Of a stretch of 5,027 nucleotides of DNA, positions 4,037 through 5,027 are shown piece by piece. Position numbers and translations under genes: made by a program. The notes under the pieces were generated by a model. That model was not told where the DNA came from, made no database searches, and worked only from the letters and a program-made list of their open reading frames with translations. Each line of letters begins with the position of its first letter. Position 1 is the stretch's first letter. The DNA comes from Nitrospinota bacterium. GTDB taxonomy: Bacteria; Nitrospinota; Nitrospinia; UBA9942. The stretch spans positions 1-5,027 of the forward strand of contig JACQEW010000085.1 in the NCBI GenBank assembly GCA_016200365.1. The letters run 5' to 3'.

Positions 4037-5027
4037 CTATCTCGCGTATTCTATTGCCCTCACCTCTCTTAAGACCGTTACTTTTATCTCGCCGGGATAT
4101 GCCATCTCCGATTCAATTTTCTTGGCAATATCTTTTGCAAGGAACATGATTTCCGAATCATTGAGCTTATCAGGCTCCACAACGACCCTTATCTCCCTTC
4201 CTGCATGTATTGCATAAGCCTTATCAACCCCTTTGAATGTATCGCAGATTTTCTCGAGCTGCTCCAGCCTTTTTACATAGGTTTCCAGCATCTCTCTCCT
4301 CGCACCCGGACGGGATGCCGATAATGCATCCGCTGCTGCTACGAGAACAGCTATCACGGATTCAGGCTCTACATCTTCATGGTGGGCGGCAATGGCATTT
4401 ATCACTACCTTCGATTCATTATGCCTCCTTGCCAGATCAACCCCGATTTGCGTATGCGTTCCCTCTGTCTGGTGGTCAACTGCCTTGCCAATATCGTGGA
4501 GAAGACCTGCCCTCTTCGCTATCTTTATATTGACCCCGAGCTCTGCCGCCATTATACCACACAGATAAGCTACCTCCTTTGAATGCTGGAGCACATTTTG
4601 AGAGTAGCTTGTCCTGTACTTTAATCTGCCGAGGAGCTTTATCGCCTCCGGGTGCAAGCCGTCAATACCCACCTCAAAAGCTGCCTTCTCCCCCTCTTCT
4701 TTTATGGAAGTGGCGATCTCTTTTTTCACCTTTTCCACCACATCCTCTATCCTCCCCGGATGTATCCTGCCGTCCGATATAAGCCTCTCCAGAGACATCC
4801 TGGCAATCTCCCTCTTAATCGGGTCATAACAGGATATGGTAACAGCCCCCGGCGTATCGTCTACTATCAGGTCAACGCCTGTTGCGACCTCCAATGCCCT
4901 GATATTCCTCCCCTCCCTTCCGATGATCCTTCCTTTCATTTCATCGTTGGGGAGGCTTACTGCCGTCACCGTGCCGTCAGCCACATAGTCGCCGGCATAC
5001 CTCTGGATCGCCAGGCTCACGATCTCC
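4037..5027 (-). CDS. rny: Ribonuclease Y, C-terminal part (KH and HD domains), 5' end beyond the window
   Basis: RNase Y is a membrane-anchored endoribonuclease that starts mRNA decay. The frame runs open through the right edge; a GTG at 5020-5018 is internal and encodes Val, not a start. About 330 residues of a protein normally near 510-520 are present, and the missing part should hold the membrane anchor and coiled coil. Counting from that Val, the KH domain shows GRIIGREGRN (30-39) with the GREG loop at 34-37. The HD domain shows H146 in LQHSKEV, H175-D176 in GLLHDIGK, H213-H214 in AAHHEDV, and the conserved ADALSASRPGARRE stretch. The ending, VLREVRAIEYAR, is typical of the family. The stop is TAG at 4039-4037. 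ymdB follows on the same strand, an arrangement common in many phyla. Confidence 0.97.
   Translation of the reverse strand, partial: EIVSLAIQRYAGDYVADGTVTAVSLPNDEMKGRIIGREGRNIRALEVATGVDLIVDDTPGAVTISCYDPIKREIARMSLERLISDGRIHPGRIEDVVEKVKKEIATSIKEEGEKAAFEVGIDGLHPEAIKLLGRLKYRTSYSQNVLQHSKEVAYLCGIMAAELGVNIKIAKRAGLLHDIGKAVDHQTEGTHTQIGVDLARRHNESKVVINAIAAHHEDVEPESVIAVLVAAADALSASRPGARREMLETYVKRLEQLEKICDTFKGVDKAYAIHAGREIRVVVEPDKLNDSEIMFLAKDIAKKIESEMAYPGEIKVTVLREVRAIEYAR

Noticed and set aside
4237..4782. Plus-strand open frames of 67-98 codons
   Set aside because: They lie opposite the KH and HD domain coding region of rny and show no start-site signal or recognisable family.
5018..5020. GTG as a start codon for the rny product
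   Set aside because: The frame continues upstream to the window edge (Glu-Ile-Val-Ser-Leu) and RNase Y has a long N-terminal region, so this is an internal valine.

Overview
The window is bacterial. All three intact coding regions lie on the minus strand: an open-ended surface-glycan enzyme (1-2004), the metallophosphodiesterase gene ymdB (3106-3903) and the 3' half of rny, encoding RNase Y (4037 to the right edge). The rny-ymdB pair is widespread in Bacillota, Thermodesulfobacteriota, Nitrospirota and several candidate phyla. The moderate GC content and frequent AGG/AGA and ATA codons would suit one of the latter groups, but the sequence does not fix the taxon. None of the genes whose start is visible has a clear Shine-Dalgarno sequence.

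Left part (1-2004, minus): one uninterrupted reading frame joins two enzymes that are normally separate. The first is a monotopic phosphoglycosyltransferase of the PglC/WcaJ family, which loads a sugar phosphate onto undecaprenyl phosphate. The second is a PglF/WbpM/CapD-type UDP-sugar 4,6-dehydratase. The transferase sits where the dehydratase normally carries its N-terminal transmembrane helices. The upstream spacer (2009-2074) is a long imperfect palindrome built of degenerate 7-base units.

Middle part (2105-3105): a plus-strand gene for a nucleotidyltransferase-fold protein (GSU2403/NTP_transf_8-like), preceded by a TTGACA-N17-TAATAT promoter embedded in repeated TGTAGTTAAT motifs. The gene is broken by a 131-bp AT-rich palindromic insertion (2490-2620) flanked by a 7-bp target duplication, TAATTAA. 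Removing the element plus one duplication restores one continuous reading frame. The 3' end of the gene runs into a cluster of GC-rich palindromes (2945-3088).

Right part (3106-5027): rny and ymdB are transcribed leftward, and both products belong to RNA metabolism. A second copy of the same palindromic element (3917-4032) fills nearly all of the rny-ymdB spacer and ends 13 bases before the ymdB start codon. The two copies define a MITE-like repeat family, and copy A is direct evidence that the family has moved. No CRISPR array, tRNA, rRNA or transposase gene was seen.
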